Origin: Rhabditoides inermis
Lineage: Eukaryota; Nematoda; Chromadorea; Rhabditida; Rhabditidae
Reading direction: 5' to 3'
Length of the DNA: 64,000 nucleotides
Assembly: GCA_963966185.1 (NCBI GenBank)
Contig: CAWZYM010000141.1
Coordinates: forward strand, 310,001 to 374,000
How positions within the stretch are numbered: position 1 is the stretch's first letter; each line of letters begins with the position of its first letter. Both the position numbers and the translations under genes were made by a program. Of this stretch, positions 1-11,903 are shown piece after piece. The notes under the pieces were generated by a model. It saw only the letters and a program-made list of their open reading frames with translations, had not been told where the DNA came from and did not search any database.

Positions 1-787
1 TCGTGACCGTATCTTTAGTGAAAAGCACAGCTAGTGTCTCACATCACATTCTCGGAAAACACTCAAGTGCAGTGCGGAAATGGGAAATTGCACATTACAC
101 CCTTATTTTGCCCCACTCACGCACTGCTGCGAGCTGCGTAATTGTAAGCGATACTAAATTCTGAAAGAGCACGTCAGCTGGTATAGTACATAATACGAAG
201 GGGTAACAATAATTTATTGCAGAAAAAACTGCATCACACATCAAGAATATGGTTTAAAAAGCCGTATGTGAAAAAAATATTTTATGAATGTATTATATTT
301 ATAAATGTTTGTTTTCAGAGAAGGGAGTCTGGCGGTCGACTGAAACGATACACAACGACGCTCACAAAATGCTGTTGTGTGAAATAAACACATGGTTTCG
401 ATTCGTTGTAAGATTTCATGATCTACTTTTTGGGTACTTATAAACAGATTCATCTGATCCAAAACACTCCAGAGAGGATGAGTGTCAAGTCCTCAACGAG
501 TTTGTCGTTTTCTGTACACATAACTCCTGTAAAATGTAATACACCATGACGGATGTGTCATTATCATTGTACTTTTCTTTGTGAAAATAAACGATAGAAA
601 AAAAATCATTATTTCTCATAAATTTGTTCACGTATAACCAATAAATATTTATGGTTACATTAAATTACGTCAGTGAGATCCTTAATTCACAGAAATCATT
701 TTTCGTTTGCAGACCAGTGACTAGTGAGGAGCCTCATAACCTCATAACCTCATAATAACAGTATAATTCAACCTTTTCACCTCAGAT
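1..787. other. Intergenic, no gene recognised
   Basis: AT-rich sequence with no coding segment that I can support on either strand. The only structure seen is a short direct repeat, cctcataa three times at about 731-752, just ahead of the SINE-like element. Confidence 0.5.
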
Positions 788-1045
788 GCCGGGGGCGCGG
801 CCCAGTGGATAGAGCGTCCGTCTCTCAATCTCACGGTCGCTGATTTGATCCCCCTCGGAGGCAACATTCTTGTTAAATTCACCCAGCCCCTGTGGTGTGG
901 CAATCCACTCTCATGGTAGCCAGAAGGCGTCACAGCACCATCTACGGACTCAAGAACGGAATTCAAGATGTCCGACGCCACCCAATCCAACTACCTCTGC
1001 TGACGTTGTCGTAATCCAAGAACCCTATCTTGTTCTCGTCTAGGA
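788..1045 (+). mobile_element. tRNA-derived SINE-like element
   Basis: The first 75 bases look like a decayed tRNA gene with RNA polymerase III promoter boxes. A box-A-like GGCCCAGTGGATAGAGCG lies near 796-813, and a box-B-like GATTTGATCCCC about 30 bases further on. A non-tRNA body of about 180 bases follows. This head-and-body layout is that of a SINE. No second copy lies in the window and no clean target duplication was found, so the right boundary is approximate. Strand and class are inferred from the two boxes only. Confidence 0.4.
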
Positions 1046-2268
1046 AGACCCGGATTCAACCGGCTGAAACGAACAGCCAAAACAGATTCTCTTATCTCTT
1101 ATCCCTTTCACTAAATACGTCCCTTTCATAAAAATGTGTGTTGTGTGAACCAGGAACTCATTCATATTCGGAAAACACTTACGGTGCGGAAATTGCACGA
1201 TCACACATATTATGCATATTATCCTCAATCAGTCTCTCACTGCTGCGATAATGGCCATGCGATTCATGCAGTTTTAATGTTATTAAACTCAGAAAAGGCA
1301 CGTGTATGTATATAACATCAATAATGACATATACATACTATTAGCATTTTTACTATGCAAACCCAAAAATAGGAGAGAACATTGATATTTATCCACATCA
1401 AACAACTAACAGCTCTCTCGCACCGAAAAGTTTATATGTTGCTCTCTCGTTGCTTAAAATTGACTAATTCGATTTTGAATGACTTGCTCGCCGTCAATAT
1501 TACACGGGAAACGGGAGAAAAAGTTGAGATCATCGATCACTTACTGTAGGAATGTTGCAAAATAACACCTTCGATAAAGTCACACCAGTTAGCTGAACAA
1601 AGTGAAAACTTCGAACCGTTTTTTTTTCTTCTTAAATTGTAGTATATCATGGAATCATGCATAAAAGAAGTGCAAGTGTTACGCCAGATCGAAACAGCAT
1701 CACCTACAGAAATGGATGACGCAGAATTTTTCTCAGCCTTTCATTTCAAATGCGAAGTGAGTTGAAAGCTCTCAACTTGTTAAAGGAACAGTGGCGCTAT
1801 TTTTTCGACCCAGACTTGATACTTGAACCATTTGAATGGAAAACCAACAAAAAACGAACGGTTTAAGCCTGTAATCCCGAAAACCCCACAAAAACCCCAG
1901 ACGTGGGGTTTTTAATTGTTTGAATTGCGCGGGAAAAAACATGTCTGACGCGATCGCGGTGCTGACGCGATCGCACCGTCGTACCCGGGTAAAAGAGCTG
2001 TTTTCTATTCGTTTTCACTTTTTGGTTGTTCATTCTGTAATAAACTTTGTATTTTGTGTTTATCAGTTTCTAAACACCTGATTGATATTACGCGAACGTT
2101 CTAGAATGTATTCTGTAGCACTGAAATCAGCGTTACAGTTCAAGAAAGAACTTCGAGGAATCTCATCCGCAAATAAATAGACACGACTTGAACAAGTTGA
2201 CTTGAATTAGCCTGTCAAGAACTCCAGAACATACTTATGTCGACGATATTGATTAGATCGCATTGATA
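1046..2268. other. Intergenic, no gene recognised
   Basis: No coding segment with sensible composition was found. The only notable structure is a pair of strong hairpins around 1890-1978, listed separately. Confidence 0.45.
1890..1913. repeat. Perfect 10-bp inverted repeat ending in a T tract
   Basis: AAAAACCCCA (1890-1899) and TGGGGTTTTT (1904-1913) pair perfectly around the tetraloop GACG. About 45 bases downstream a second hairpin, CGGTGC (1957-1962) with GCACCG (1973-1978), lies in a segment containing GCGATCGC twice. It resembles a bacterial terminator, but the setting is eukaryotic and no gene ends here. Function unknown. Confidence 0.6.

Positions 2269-2298
<30 letters not shown>
2269..2298 (-). 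repeat. (GATT)n tail of the RTE element
   Basis: About seven copies of AATC on the plus strand (GATT on the minus strand) directly abut the 3' end of the RTE element. A short microsatellite tail instead of poly(A) is usual for RTE-clade retrotransposons. Confidence 0.7.
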
Positions 2299-2300
<2 letters not shown>

Positions 2301-2358
2301 GTTTATCCGGAATCGTTATACATCTGATACTTACTTACTTGAATACTTGAATGCTCCT

Positions 2359-3830
2359 TCAGCTTGCAAGCGCGGAGCCCATCTTTCGCCACAGTAAACG
2401 GTCTCGAGCTGCAGTTGCCCACTGCTTGTAGTCGTTCCTGCGCCCATAGAACAGTTTTGTATTATTGCGGACAGAATCTGCCCAGCGGGTTGTCCGTTCG
2501 GCCGTCCGGGTTCTCGAGTGACGTTGCGCGGCCTCCAATCGGTAGTCGCCCGTGTCCATCGCCCGTCCGTCCTCCTTTGTTTGTGTCCGGCCCATCTATG
2601 TTTGCTGCGCGCCATGTAGGAGGTTGGGTTGGTCAACGCGGATCTTGCCCGCATGTCCTCGCTGCTCAGTCCCTCGTCTCGCTGCCGATAGAGTGAGTAT
2701 CCCAGCATCTGTCGCTCCATTGCGCGGTGCGCGGTCTGGATGCGACCGAGCGTGGTGGTAGTGTAGACCCACGTCTCCGAGCCGTAACACAGTGCGGGGA
2801 GTACGCACGTGTTGAAGAGGTTCGCCTTGAGGTGTTTGTTGTTCAGCGTGCCCAGTGTCTCCTTGATATTGCCAAATGCCGCCCATCCTGCTCTCGTTCT
2901 CCTTGCCATCTCCGAAGTGAGGGTGTTCTTTGCGTTTATGGCCCGTCCGAGGTAGACGTACTCCTCCACCTCTTCGATTGCCTAGCCGGAAAGATGAATA
3001 GTCCCAGCGGCAGCCTGCTCGTTTCGGATGAACTGCGTCTTGCCGATGTTGATGCGCAGCCCGGCCTTCTCGCTCTCCGTGTTCAGCTCGTTCAGCATCC
3101 GTTCAGCATCTGCCGTGGTCTCGGTGATCAGCACGATGTCGTCAGCAAAGCGCAGATGGTTCAGCTTCTCTCCGTCCACTCGAAGGCCGTAGTCGCTCCA
3201 GTCGAGTTGGCGGAAGACGACTTCCAGCGCAGCAGTGAAGAGCACTGGGGAGACAGTGTCTCCTTGCTTCACTCCGCATCGCACAGGGATCTTCAGCTCG
3301 TTGGAGAAGAGCTTCAGAAGTAGCTGGTTGTTGTCGTAGCAGTCGGATAGCGCAGCCAGGTATCCCTCCTCGACGTTGAGCATCTCAAGAGCACGTAGAA
3401 GGAATCCGTGGTCGAGCCGGTCGAACGCCTTCTCAAAGTCGACGAAGGTGAGCACTAGCGGGGTCTTGTATTCGCGGGCTCTCTCCACGACCTGAGAGAC
3501 GGTCTGGAGGTGATCGGCGCAGCAGTAGCCGCTCCGGAATCCGGCTTGTTCTCGTGGTTGTTCGTCTTCCAGAGTCCGTTTCAGCCTGTTCAACAACACC
3601 TTGGAATAGATTTTGTAGAGCAGGCTGAGTAGAGCGATCGGGCGCCAGTTGGAGAGCTTCTCACGGGGTCCTTTCTTCGGGAGTAGTACGAGCCGCGCCT
3701 CTCTCCAGCTGTCGGGAATGGGGGTCCCTTCCAGGTGAGTCGAGAACAGGCGTGCGAGGGCGCGGTGGAAGTTAGTTCCCCCCGCCTTCAGCAGATCGGT
3801 CGTGATGTTGTCAGGTCCGAAGGGCTCGTC
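2359..3830 (-). pseudogene. RTE reverse transcriptase, frameshifted
   Basis: This continues the endonuclease frame after a shift near 3830. RT motifs are visible in order: SNWRPIALLS, QAGFRSGY, the FVDFEKAFD motif A, GVKQGDTVSP (motif B) and the LRFADDIVL catalytic motif C. A TAG at 2982-2984 interrupts the frame. The same frame resumes with EEYVYLGRAI, the usual RTE stretch after RT. Another shift near 2490 is needed to reach the C-terminal WATAARDRLLW segment, which ends at 2359. With these lesions the copy cannot make a full RT. The homology call is strong; the exact shift points are estimates. Confidence 0.8.
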
Positions 3831-5280
3831 CTTTCGGCATCTGGGAGAGGGCGTGTCGCACTTCAGATGGGAGTACGGGGGGCACGTTTCCAGGAGTGTA
3901 GACCTTCCTCGGGATGAGTAGTCGGTCAGCGTAGAGAGTACTGTCGAAGTCGACGGTGGCCTCCTCGATGGCGGGTCGCGCGGTGATCATCTGGTCGTTG
4001 ATCAGCAGTGCCTCCAGCAGGGATCGCTCGGTGGCGAGTCCTCTCTTCGCGATTTTGATGCTCCGACGATGCATAGCAGTGTCGCGGAGTATCTCCTCGC
4101 GGTACTTCGTCAGATCGTGTTTGAAGGCGGCGCGACACTGGCGGGAGATGATGACGAGTTCTAGCAGCCGACTCGGGTCTAGCGCGAACTTCGCCCTTGT
4201 CTTCAGCAGATCCCTCGTTCTCTCCGACAGTCTCTTTTCCATGTGGTTCGGCCCGGGAGCAGTTGCGACGGCGGCGGCCTCCTTGAGTGTGTTGAGCAGC
4301 TCCTCGTACGTCGGGTTTAGGCCAACGTGGTGTTCAATGTAGGCGTGCGCTGCATCAGGGGCAAATAGGGTTGCCGGGTGCCGGGTGCTGTGACGTAGAG
4401 GTCGTCGCGGGATACGTAGCCGAGCTCGAAGAAGTCTGTGGTCGCCTCCTATAGAGAAGGGGGCGACCACGTCGACATCGGCGAGTAGCAGGCGGTTGCT
4501 CGTCAGGAAGTGGTCGATCTCGTTGAGCGCTCGTCCGTTGGGCGATCTCCACGTCCACTTCCTCCGGCTCGGCTTTGAGAAAAAGCTGTTTCCGTGGAAG
4601 AGACGGATCTCCTCAATGAAGTCAGTGAGTCGATCGCCCTCCTCGTTCCGCTCTCCGTATCCGTTCGGCCCCACTCTGAACTCGCCATGCTTGCGAGTTC
4701 CGAGTTTGGCGTTGAAGTCGCCGCAGACGATCTTGTAGCGGGCCTTCTCCTCCTTGTATAGCTTCCGCAGGTCGCAGTAGAACTGCTCCTTCTCGTCTTC
4801 CGTCGCAGTGCTGGTCGGCGCGTAGCAGTTGAAGATTGCGACGCGCACGTCACCGAACATTAGTGAAAGGTGGGCCAGCCGACTCGATATTACTCTCATC
4901 GACTGGATTGCGGACGTAGTTTTACCTGACACCGCAAACCCAACTCCTCCACTGCCGTTGCGGCAACGTGCTCCCATCACAACTTCCGTCCCGTCTCGTC
5001 TTCTCGTCCGCTTCTCTGTCGCCCTCTTCGTCTCCTGTAGGCATATGACGTCCCACTTGATCTTCTCCAGAGTTTCGAATAGCATCTCCTCCTTGGTAGC
5101 CCGAGACAGTCCTTGGCAGTTAAGTGTGCAAACATTGAAGTTCCTTTCCGGTTTTGTCGACCTCAGCTCCGGTGATTTCTCGCGCCCTGCCCTACCCGCT
5201 GAATCCCTCGTCGACGGAAGGGAGCGGTTGGGCGCCGGGAACTTGGGCGCATTGTGATTGCGATTGTCCATAGGGTACAT
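3811..5280 (-). pseudogene. RTE endonuclease domain (APE type)
   Basis: A 489-codon open frame. Residues about 48-290 form an apurinic-endonuclease-like (exonuclease-endonuclease-phosphatase) domain. Visible motifs are LNCQGL near the start, ICLQETK with the metal-binding Glu, NCYAPT, the catalytic GDFNAKLG, the WTWRSPNGR stretch, LNEIDHF and the final SIGGDHRLL with its catalytic His. All expected active-site residues are present, so this half looks intact. The enzyme nicks target DNA to prime reverse transcription. The frame ends prematurely at a frameshift after the SQMPKGR stretch, which in RTE proteins leads straight into the RT domain. The start is the first Met at 5280, but a slightly longer leader is possible. 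Confidence 0.8.
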
Positions 5281-5499
5281 CGAAATATGTCTTTAGCCAT
5301 GGATATGACTGGTGGGTGGCTGGCCCTGCCAGAAAGAAGTCCGGTCTAGAGTCCGTCTTGTTTTTTTTGTGTTCAGTTCAGTCATCCGCGAAATGCGGAC
5401 GGCCTATCCAGCGGCACCAGCGTGGAGGCAAGGGAGACGACCATGCGGAAGTCGCCCAACGGGAGTCGCCGCCTATACATCTGATAAGCATGTTTTTTC

Positions 5500-7554
5500 G
5501 AAATAGCGTGTGACACACATATTTTTTTATTTACAATCACTTGTTAGTAGTTTACTTGTTTTCCCAAAATAACAATACATGAATCATGAATTGCCACCTG
5601 TCTGCAAAATTTGTATGCGTATGTTCATTACGACAGCATTGTTATTGCCAACACTTTCGAATAAACCTTCATCTTTTCCAAAGCCCGTTTTTGGTTGATT
5701 GTTTGATCTTTCTTGTATGTCTCGTATGATAGGTGGTCTCATGTTAACAATCGCGTAAAATCAGTGCTAGATTCTATTCTTTGCGTAATTTATAAAAAAA
5801 AATCTAGCTCGATGATTTTGAATACATACATACATATTAGTGTGATGTAAATCAAAAACAACAATCTGCGCATGTCGTTCGTGTAACTGTATGTAGTTAC
5901 TCCTTAATCATGTACTCAATGAATTGTTCTCTCTCTTTCTTTTCCTCCTTCATTTTATAGTTTTTATCGCTGACGCCATCGTATTAAAGGTACACTGACG
6001 ACTTATTTTTGACTCGGAATGTTTTAAAGAATCATTTAAACCAAAATCTTAACCGATTTGTGAGAAAGAACAACGATTATCCGTTGCTTTCAAATGTCGC
6101 AACTCGCAACATTTTATTTCAAATTCAAAATTGGTCCCACCACGACTTCCATTCCGTTGAACTCTTCAACACTGCAGAAATGGCGAGAGAACACATAATC
6201 CCAGACGAAAGAAGCACGATCACTTACTATGTGGCTCAATGCGTGTGTGCGCTGCAGTGGCACAGACCTCGCCGGTTCGAGTCTTGTCTACGGCAAATAT
6301 TTTGCGAGAGTGGTAATGCGCGTTCAAGAGCTAGTTGCAGAATTAAGTCGACACTGTTCCTTTAAACATAGAAAAAAGTTCCGCTCTCTTAATATTAACT
6401 TTTAATATTAACTGTTTTAATATTTTTATGCGTAAGCATATTGCTATTTCTATCTCACCATTTCTCTTTACTTCTAGTATAACCTTTCAACCAGTCTTCC
6501 ACCTTATACCATCGTAATATGAATGTTGTTATCGTAATCTATCAATTTTACGGTTGTTTTAATAGTTTTTTTTTCTTATTTGTGTTTTTGATTGGTCCAC
6601 TTATTCCATTCAATTCTGTATTGGTCACTAGAAAAATGGAAGCCGCTTAAAAGATGTTCTAGTCTTTGAACTCGTTTCCTCATTACATCACTTTCCTGTA
6701 TTTTCTCCTATGTGTTTCACATTATTGTATCGAGCACTGGATAGAGAGAGATGGAGAGAGAGAGAGGTGAGGGAGGAAGAGTAGGGAAAAAGAGCAGACA
6801 AAGAGCAGACAGTGTAAGAAAAAACCAAGATCGTAGTATATATTGGAGTATGTGTATGAGTCTCATAAATGACATATGTAGGTGGCCAGGCACATATCAA
6901 AAGGATGTGGATGTTGCCAGTTTTGATCATTTTGGCGACATCGACAACGTTTTGCAACGTGCCTGTAGCATCGTTCCACAACCGCTGGACGCACTTGCAA
7001 TGCAGTTGTATATTCATCTCTATTATCTTTATGTCTATCTCTTTTCTCTCCTCTCTCTCTCTCTCCATCTCCATTCCATATTCCAGTCGTTGACGCAATC
7101 AGAATTCAGTTCCGCCCGCTTGCACATTACAATTATTCTTAATTTTGTTTTATGCGCGTGCACATTGCGATATTGCGAATTTCTCTGTAACCATATTTGT
7201 ATCTTAAGTACATCATTCCAACAACCAGCGTAGGATTACGACTTTCTGAAATCATTCAACCTTTTGTATAGATCACTTTCTTGAAAGCTGTGATAGGTGA
7301 ACGTTCAAACTAATTTTCTCATTACATACATTAGTTCGTAGTTTCCACATTCCCATGTGTGCATCAAAATTTTGTATGTAAGTATGTTTTCATCGAAGCG
7401 CGACCTGAGAGAGAAAGAGAGAGAGAGAGAGAGCAGAGGGAGAGGGAGGGAGCAGAAGGAACAGAGGGAAGTGAGAAAGAGGAATAGTCTGCAGTAGACA
7501 GCGATAAGCGTATATTTTGCTTTTCCCTCGCTATCTACTAATATTGCAACAATT
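5500..7554. other. Intergenic with GA/CT microsatellites
   Basis: No gene recognised. It contains GA-rich tracts at about 6741-6772 and 7408-7436, and a CT tract at about 7047-7066. A tRNA-like remnant at about 6228-6293 is listed separately. Confidence 0.45.
6228..6293 (+). pseudogene. tRNA-like remnant
   Basis: Box-A-like GTGGCTCAATGCG and, 40 bases on, a good box B, GGTTCGAGTC, are present. The T arm does not pair properly and no acceptor stem can be drawn, so this is not a working tRNA. It could be a relic of a tRNA pseudogene or SINE head. Confidence 0.25.
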
Positions 7555-7941
7555 ATGGATGCTACTTCGGATCTACCGAACTTCGTTGACCAATGTAAAC
7601 GTTTTTCACTATTGTTTTTTGTCTGGAACTCTATAATAAGTCTGGAAGTATATGGTTCTCAATGTTGTAGGTATACAGTATATTTATCCATTACAACACT
7701 TACCAATTGACACACCCAACTATTTGTCCATTTCCTTATTTGTAATATGTGAATACCACGTGTTGACTTTGTTTCCGTCTGTATAGTAGTGTGTTATGTT
7801 AACCAACATAACTAATAACTTATTTGCGGTGCTACTCACAGTTATTCATATTTTACTAGATTATTGCAATGAAGCTATCCTATCATAAGTAAAGCACATT
7901 TCAGTAAACTCGTGAACTCGTCTTCAAACATCACCGATAGT

Positions 7942-8904
7942 ATGGAGGGTGTCATAGAGTATGCAGACACTGCATTCTTCCAATCTTGCCATTCCGAAGT
8001 CCGGGTGAGAAGAACAGAAATTTTGTTTTTGTCGCATGTTTAATTTTCGTTTTATTACAGTATGATGTCTACTATCCACTCAATTGTAATGTGAGCATGG
8101 TCATTCACACTTCCTACACATTGAAAGTTATGCTAGTATTCAAGGTTTGTGATAAACATTCTTTAAGTATGTGATAACATCACATTTTCCAGATGTTTGT
8201 AGCGCTTGTCGGCATGATTGCGTCTGTTTTAAATTGTTATCTGATTGTGAGTTTGAAAACCCATACTGTTGAACCACATCGAACTGATATTCAACACTTT
8301 TAATTATTATATATTGTTATCTATAACACTATAACACTTCAGGGCACCACTTGGTTGATACACCCAAATGCATGCTTATTGTATAAGCTGCACATGGTTT
8401 TTCTCATAGAACTTCCGCTATCTCAATTTGCCTGCCAGACTTTGGACTTTATTCGGTATGTGTTCGGTATATTCGGTATATTCGGTACATCAGATAGAAG
8501 TACATACGTAGCCATACAGCTATATACACAACAAAACCATGATGTAGCGGATGGAAAACACTTACGTATGACGTGTATTGCCGCCACGAACCTGAACGAA
8601 ATTTTGCTATTACATTATTACATACCGTACTCCGTACTTCCAGCTTCTGTTTTGATGACGTCATGCATCCGTGTCTTTCTCAAATACCCGTCCCTATTGC
8701 CTTTATAGTCGATAATTTCAAGAATATTGGTATGTTCGGACAGGTGAATACTTTTTCATGAAAACAACAACAATATATTTGTACTTTCTAGGCACTCACT
8801 CTGTTCTCACTGTCGATCGAAAGGCTAGTTTCAGCGATTGCACTCGAAAAATACGAAAAGGCGGAGAATTGTAAAATCGCATTGGCTCTGTGCGCATTTT
8901 TGGT

Positions 8905-8945
<41 letters not shown>

Positions 8946-9128
8946 TAGAGAGAGAGGGAGAGAGAAGCGATGAAAGGAGAAAAAAAGGAGAGATAGGGGG
9001 GGGGGATATGGGCACATGGTTTTTCCATTTGGTCTGAAGTGTCTGTATCGTGGGAATCTGTAAAGATCATGTGAATACGAGACATCAGAAGTACAAAACG
9101 AGAAAGCGTATTTGAATAGAGAGAGAGA

Positions 9129-9173
<45 letters not shown>

Positions 9174-11903
9174 CATCCATCTCTCAGGTGCTGGTGATTC
9201 TGCTAGTGAATGTCGTCTACCTCGGTCTCTCCTCGTGTATCAACTGGGCTGCCGTCGTCCCCAAACTATCCTCCCAGATACCATGGAACGAAGACGAGTA
9301 TACGGTATTTGTATTCAGTTTAATTTTTAACACCTCTGGGTAGTCTCTCTTACACTAAGTTTTTTTAAAGTTCGTAAACGTTGATAATCAGTTATTTTTA
9401 AACTGTACTAGTAGTTTGAACTGTACAGACGAAAGCATCTCGCGTAGTTCGCACAATCCAATCGTTGTAGTGCACTCACTTCACGAACACACATATCTTT
9501 TGTACGCGGAACGGTTTGTTCAGGTATCACAAAAGATGTTCAAAGAAAAGATCTTGCAGCTCACAACCATACTCATTTTCTGTACGTTCATCCGAAAAAA
9601 AGATCATTCGAAACTCATAATTATAGGAGCTGATAAGAAAAAAAACACTGTTTATAATTATAAACATGAAAGTATTAGTATTACAATAATGAAAACATTT
9701 ATTTAGAACTTCACCTATCTACTAGCCGGTGTTTCGATAGCTGGAATCTCCATCTTCCACGTCGCAGTTGCTGTCAATGAGTACAAGAGAGGACACGGCA
9801 GCACACACGTTCATCGAAAGTCAGCCACATTCCGCATCTATATTTTCTAGTTATAATTTGAATTGCGTATATTTTTCAATTACACATCTTTTTTTCTTCA
9901 AAATCAGGCTAATCTCAACCATCAAATAACTGTGTTTTGCTCGCGCATGAATATGAAAAAAATGGAGTATTGCGTGTGTAGGGAATGGGTGTGTTAAAGT
10001 TAAAATCCAAACGTCAAAATGAGGTAAACATAGCTCTTGCAGACTTTCTCGCGAAATAAAAACACGCAAAAACTCATCGCATTATCGATTTTCGAGCGGA
10101 GCCGGATTCCGATCTGTTTCACAGCTGTGCCGAACACGTGACTGTGTCGCAGTCGCAGATCGTTGAACACCGCATATCAAAGACAGATAGCAATTAGGCT
10201 CCTGTATTCTCAAGCGGAATATGTTGCTATTCGTTTTCGCATTACGCTTGCGCGTCTGCCCATTTCCCACTTTGCATAAATTTCTATTTCAGGTATCAAC
10301 TAAACGAGAATCGGCATGTGATTGGCTGTCTGCTGCCTTTGTTCTGGACCAACTTTGCATTCTCCTCCCTATCTTCTTTTGGAATGATCGTTTTTCCAAA
10401 GGTTTGAGATTTCATTTCTAAATTTTCACTTTTTCGAAAACGCGTGCACAGAGTGAGATTAGGGAAAAAGAGTATTCTCGAGTTGATCTTCGCAAATTTG
10501 AAAAAAAAAGTGCTAAAATGATGTAAAGTTCAGTCGATCATAATATTTAAAAATCCATTTTCAGTTTCCAATTTTCAGACGGGTTTTGCCTTCCTTCCAT
10601 CCGACAACGCAGTGGAAAAGTCGATCTACGCAGAGTGGATCAGTATGATGCCGGTAACACACTTTATACCCCTATAAACACTCTTCTCCTTGTTTAATCA
10701 CTCAAAATGCTGAAACAATCCGCACCTTTTGTTGTATGTTTGGTTTGAACTTGTTTGGTTTGAAACTGTCTGTGAATTCTAAAATATATGGTTTGACGTC
10801 TCACGTGCACATGTTCCGTTCGTACAGACAAAACCGACACATTTGTAGCTGGCGCAGATAACGTTCTCTCTCAGTAAGAAGATGTTTGGGAGTTCAACTT
10901 CTGCTGCTCGTGCACAGTTGTGTCAAAAAGCATATTTCTGGTCTTTCTCTACTCACCCTACTGTCTCTCGTGAAAATAGTCGTTAGAAGTTATTTACATT
11001 TTAATTAACTAAATGTGTGTTATCTCAAAAAGAAGTCGCGCTCATGAAAAGACAGAAAGAAAAATCTCATGAGTCTCATGAAAAATCTCAAAAATCTCAG
11101 AAGTGATTTCTGATCACATATATAATAGCGGACTGGTTCCTGATACGAAGTGAAGATAAAAAGAAGTGATTTCTGCGCGAGTTCCGCATAACAATTGACA
11201 AGCCTGCGCATGTTCATGAAAGATAATATATGGGTAATGAGAGCGCAATTTCTGCAAATGCACTTGCATGGGATGAAACGCTATGGCATTCACTACGAAA
11301 AACTAGTAAAAATCTTGTAATCAATCAATAAAATTTTGCGATGCATTTCAAATGTATATTATATATGTGATTATATATGTTTCCAACTCAGATCTACTCT
11401 GTCATCTCTCTTATCTGGTTGCGCGTGAGAACGAGCAAATCACAATGTGAGTCGTTCTTGATTGTAGTTTAGGACACACACTATATTTTATATTAAATTG
11501 CATTCACTCAATGTCCCCAGTCAAGCTTACAGTAGCACTTAATTTTCCGAAACAGTGTGAGAGAAAAGGAAATTTGAGAAATGTAGAGATGATAGAAGTT
11601 TTCCGATTGTTCCCTGTGTTCTTCATTGTACATCCCAATCCCATTGACTCAAGGAATTATAGATTGAAGATGGACAAATTGTGTCTCTGTTCTTTCTCAG
11701 TTCCATCGTGTCACTTTTCTCTTACAGTACGTGTTTCAGTCTCCAGGCGAACCAATTTGGCTGCGGTCGTTGATGTGAACGACAACTACTTTGCTTCCCT
11801 CAAACAACAGTGGGATCAAGTGGCCAACCCGAGAGAGACGAAGAGGAATCCGGTCAAGATTGTGGTGGACAGTATCAAGAAGTACTGCTTGATGCGAGGA
11901 TAA
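7942..11903 (+). CDS. Nematode serpentine chemoreceptor, class-e-like (7TM GPCR)
   Basis: A multi-exon gene read from splice sites and frame continuity. Proposed exons are 7942-8004, 8061-8144, 8193-8246 (up to CTGATT before gtgagt), about 8343-8455, 8644-8743, 8792-8902, 9188-9304, 9707-9819, 10293-10401, 10579-10653, 11392-11446 and 11728-11903. Joined phases agree throughout and give about 390 residues with seven hydrophobic segments. Family signs are SIERLVSAIALEKYEK after TM3, resembling the ER...YEK signature of class-e serpentine receptors, and KYQLNEN before TM6, resembling the RYQxxEN of the same family. It would sit in the membrane of a sensory neuron and bind an unknown chemical cue. 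The first Met is uncertain: codons upstream in the same exon back to about 7903 are also open, and an ATG at 7555 might be an earlier exon. The last exon could instead begin at 11740. Confidence 0.72.
8907..8941. repeat. (GA)n microsatellite in receptor intron
   Basis: An uninterrupted GA tract begins a few bases after the donor site of the exon ending at 8902. Confidence 0.9.
9118..9171. repeat. (GA)n microsatellite in receptor intron
   Basis: A GA tract with one interruption (TGGA) ends 16 bases before the acceptor of the TM4 exon. Its plus strand is purine-rich, which is unusual so close to a 3' splice site. Confidence 0.9.

Larger units (their letters stand above)
2299..5480 (-). mobile_element. 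RTE-clade non-LTR retrotransposon, inactivated
   Basis: The element reads on the minus strand: a short 5' leader, an APE-type endonuclease (5280 to about 3830), a reverse transcriptase and C-terminal region (about 3830-2359), a short 3' UTR, and a (GATT)n tail. The domain order EN-RT in one reading unit, the microsatellite tail and the short 3' UTR are those of RTE elements, common in nematodes. At least three lesions break the frame: a shift near 3830, an in-frame stop at 2982-2984, and a further shift near 2490. The 5' end is uncertain, placed near 5480 where the coding-like composition stops. No target duplication was identified. Confidence 0.8.

Noticed and set aside
1890..1913. Bacterial intrinsic terminator
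   Set aside because: The shape fits, but the window is eukaryotic by introns and transposons and no gene ends there.
6228..6293. Functional tRNA gene
   Set aside because: Box B is good, but the T stem and acceptor stem do not pair.
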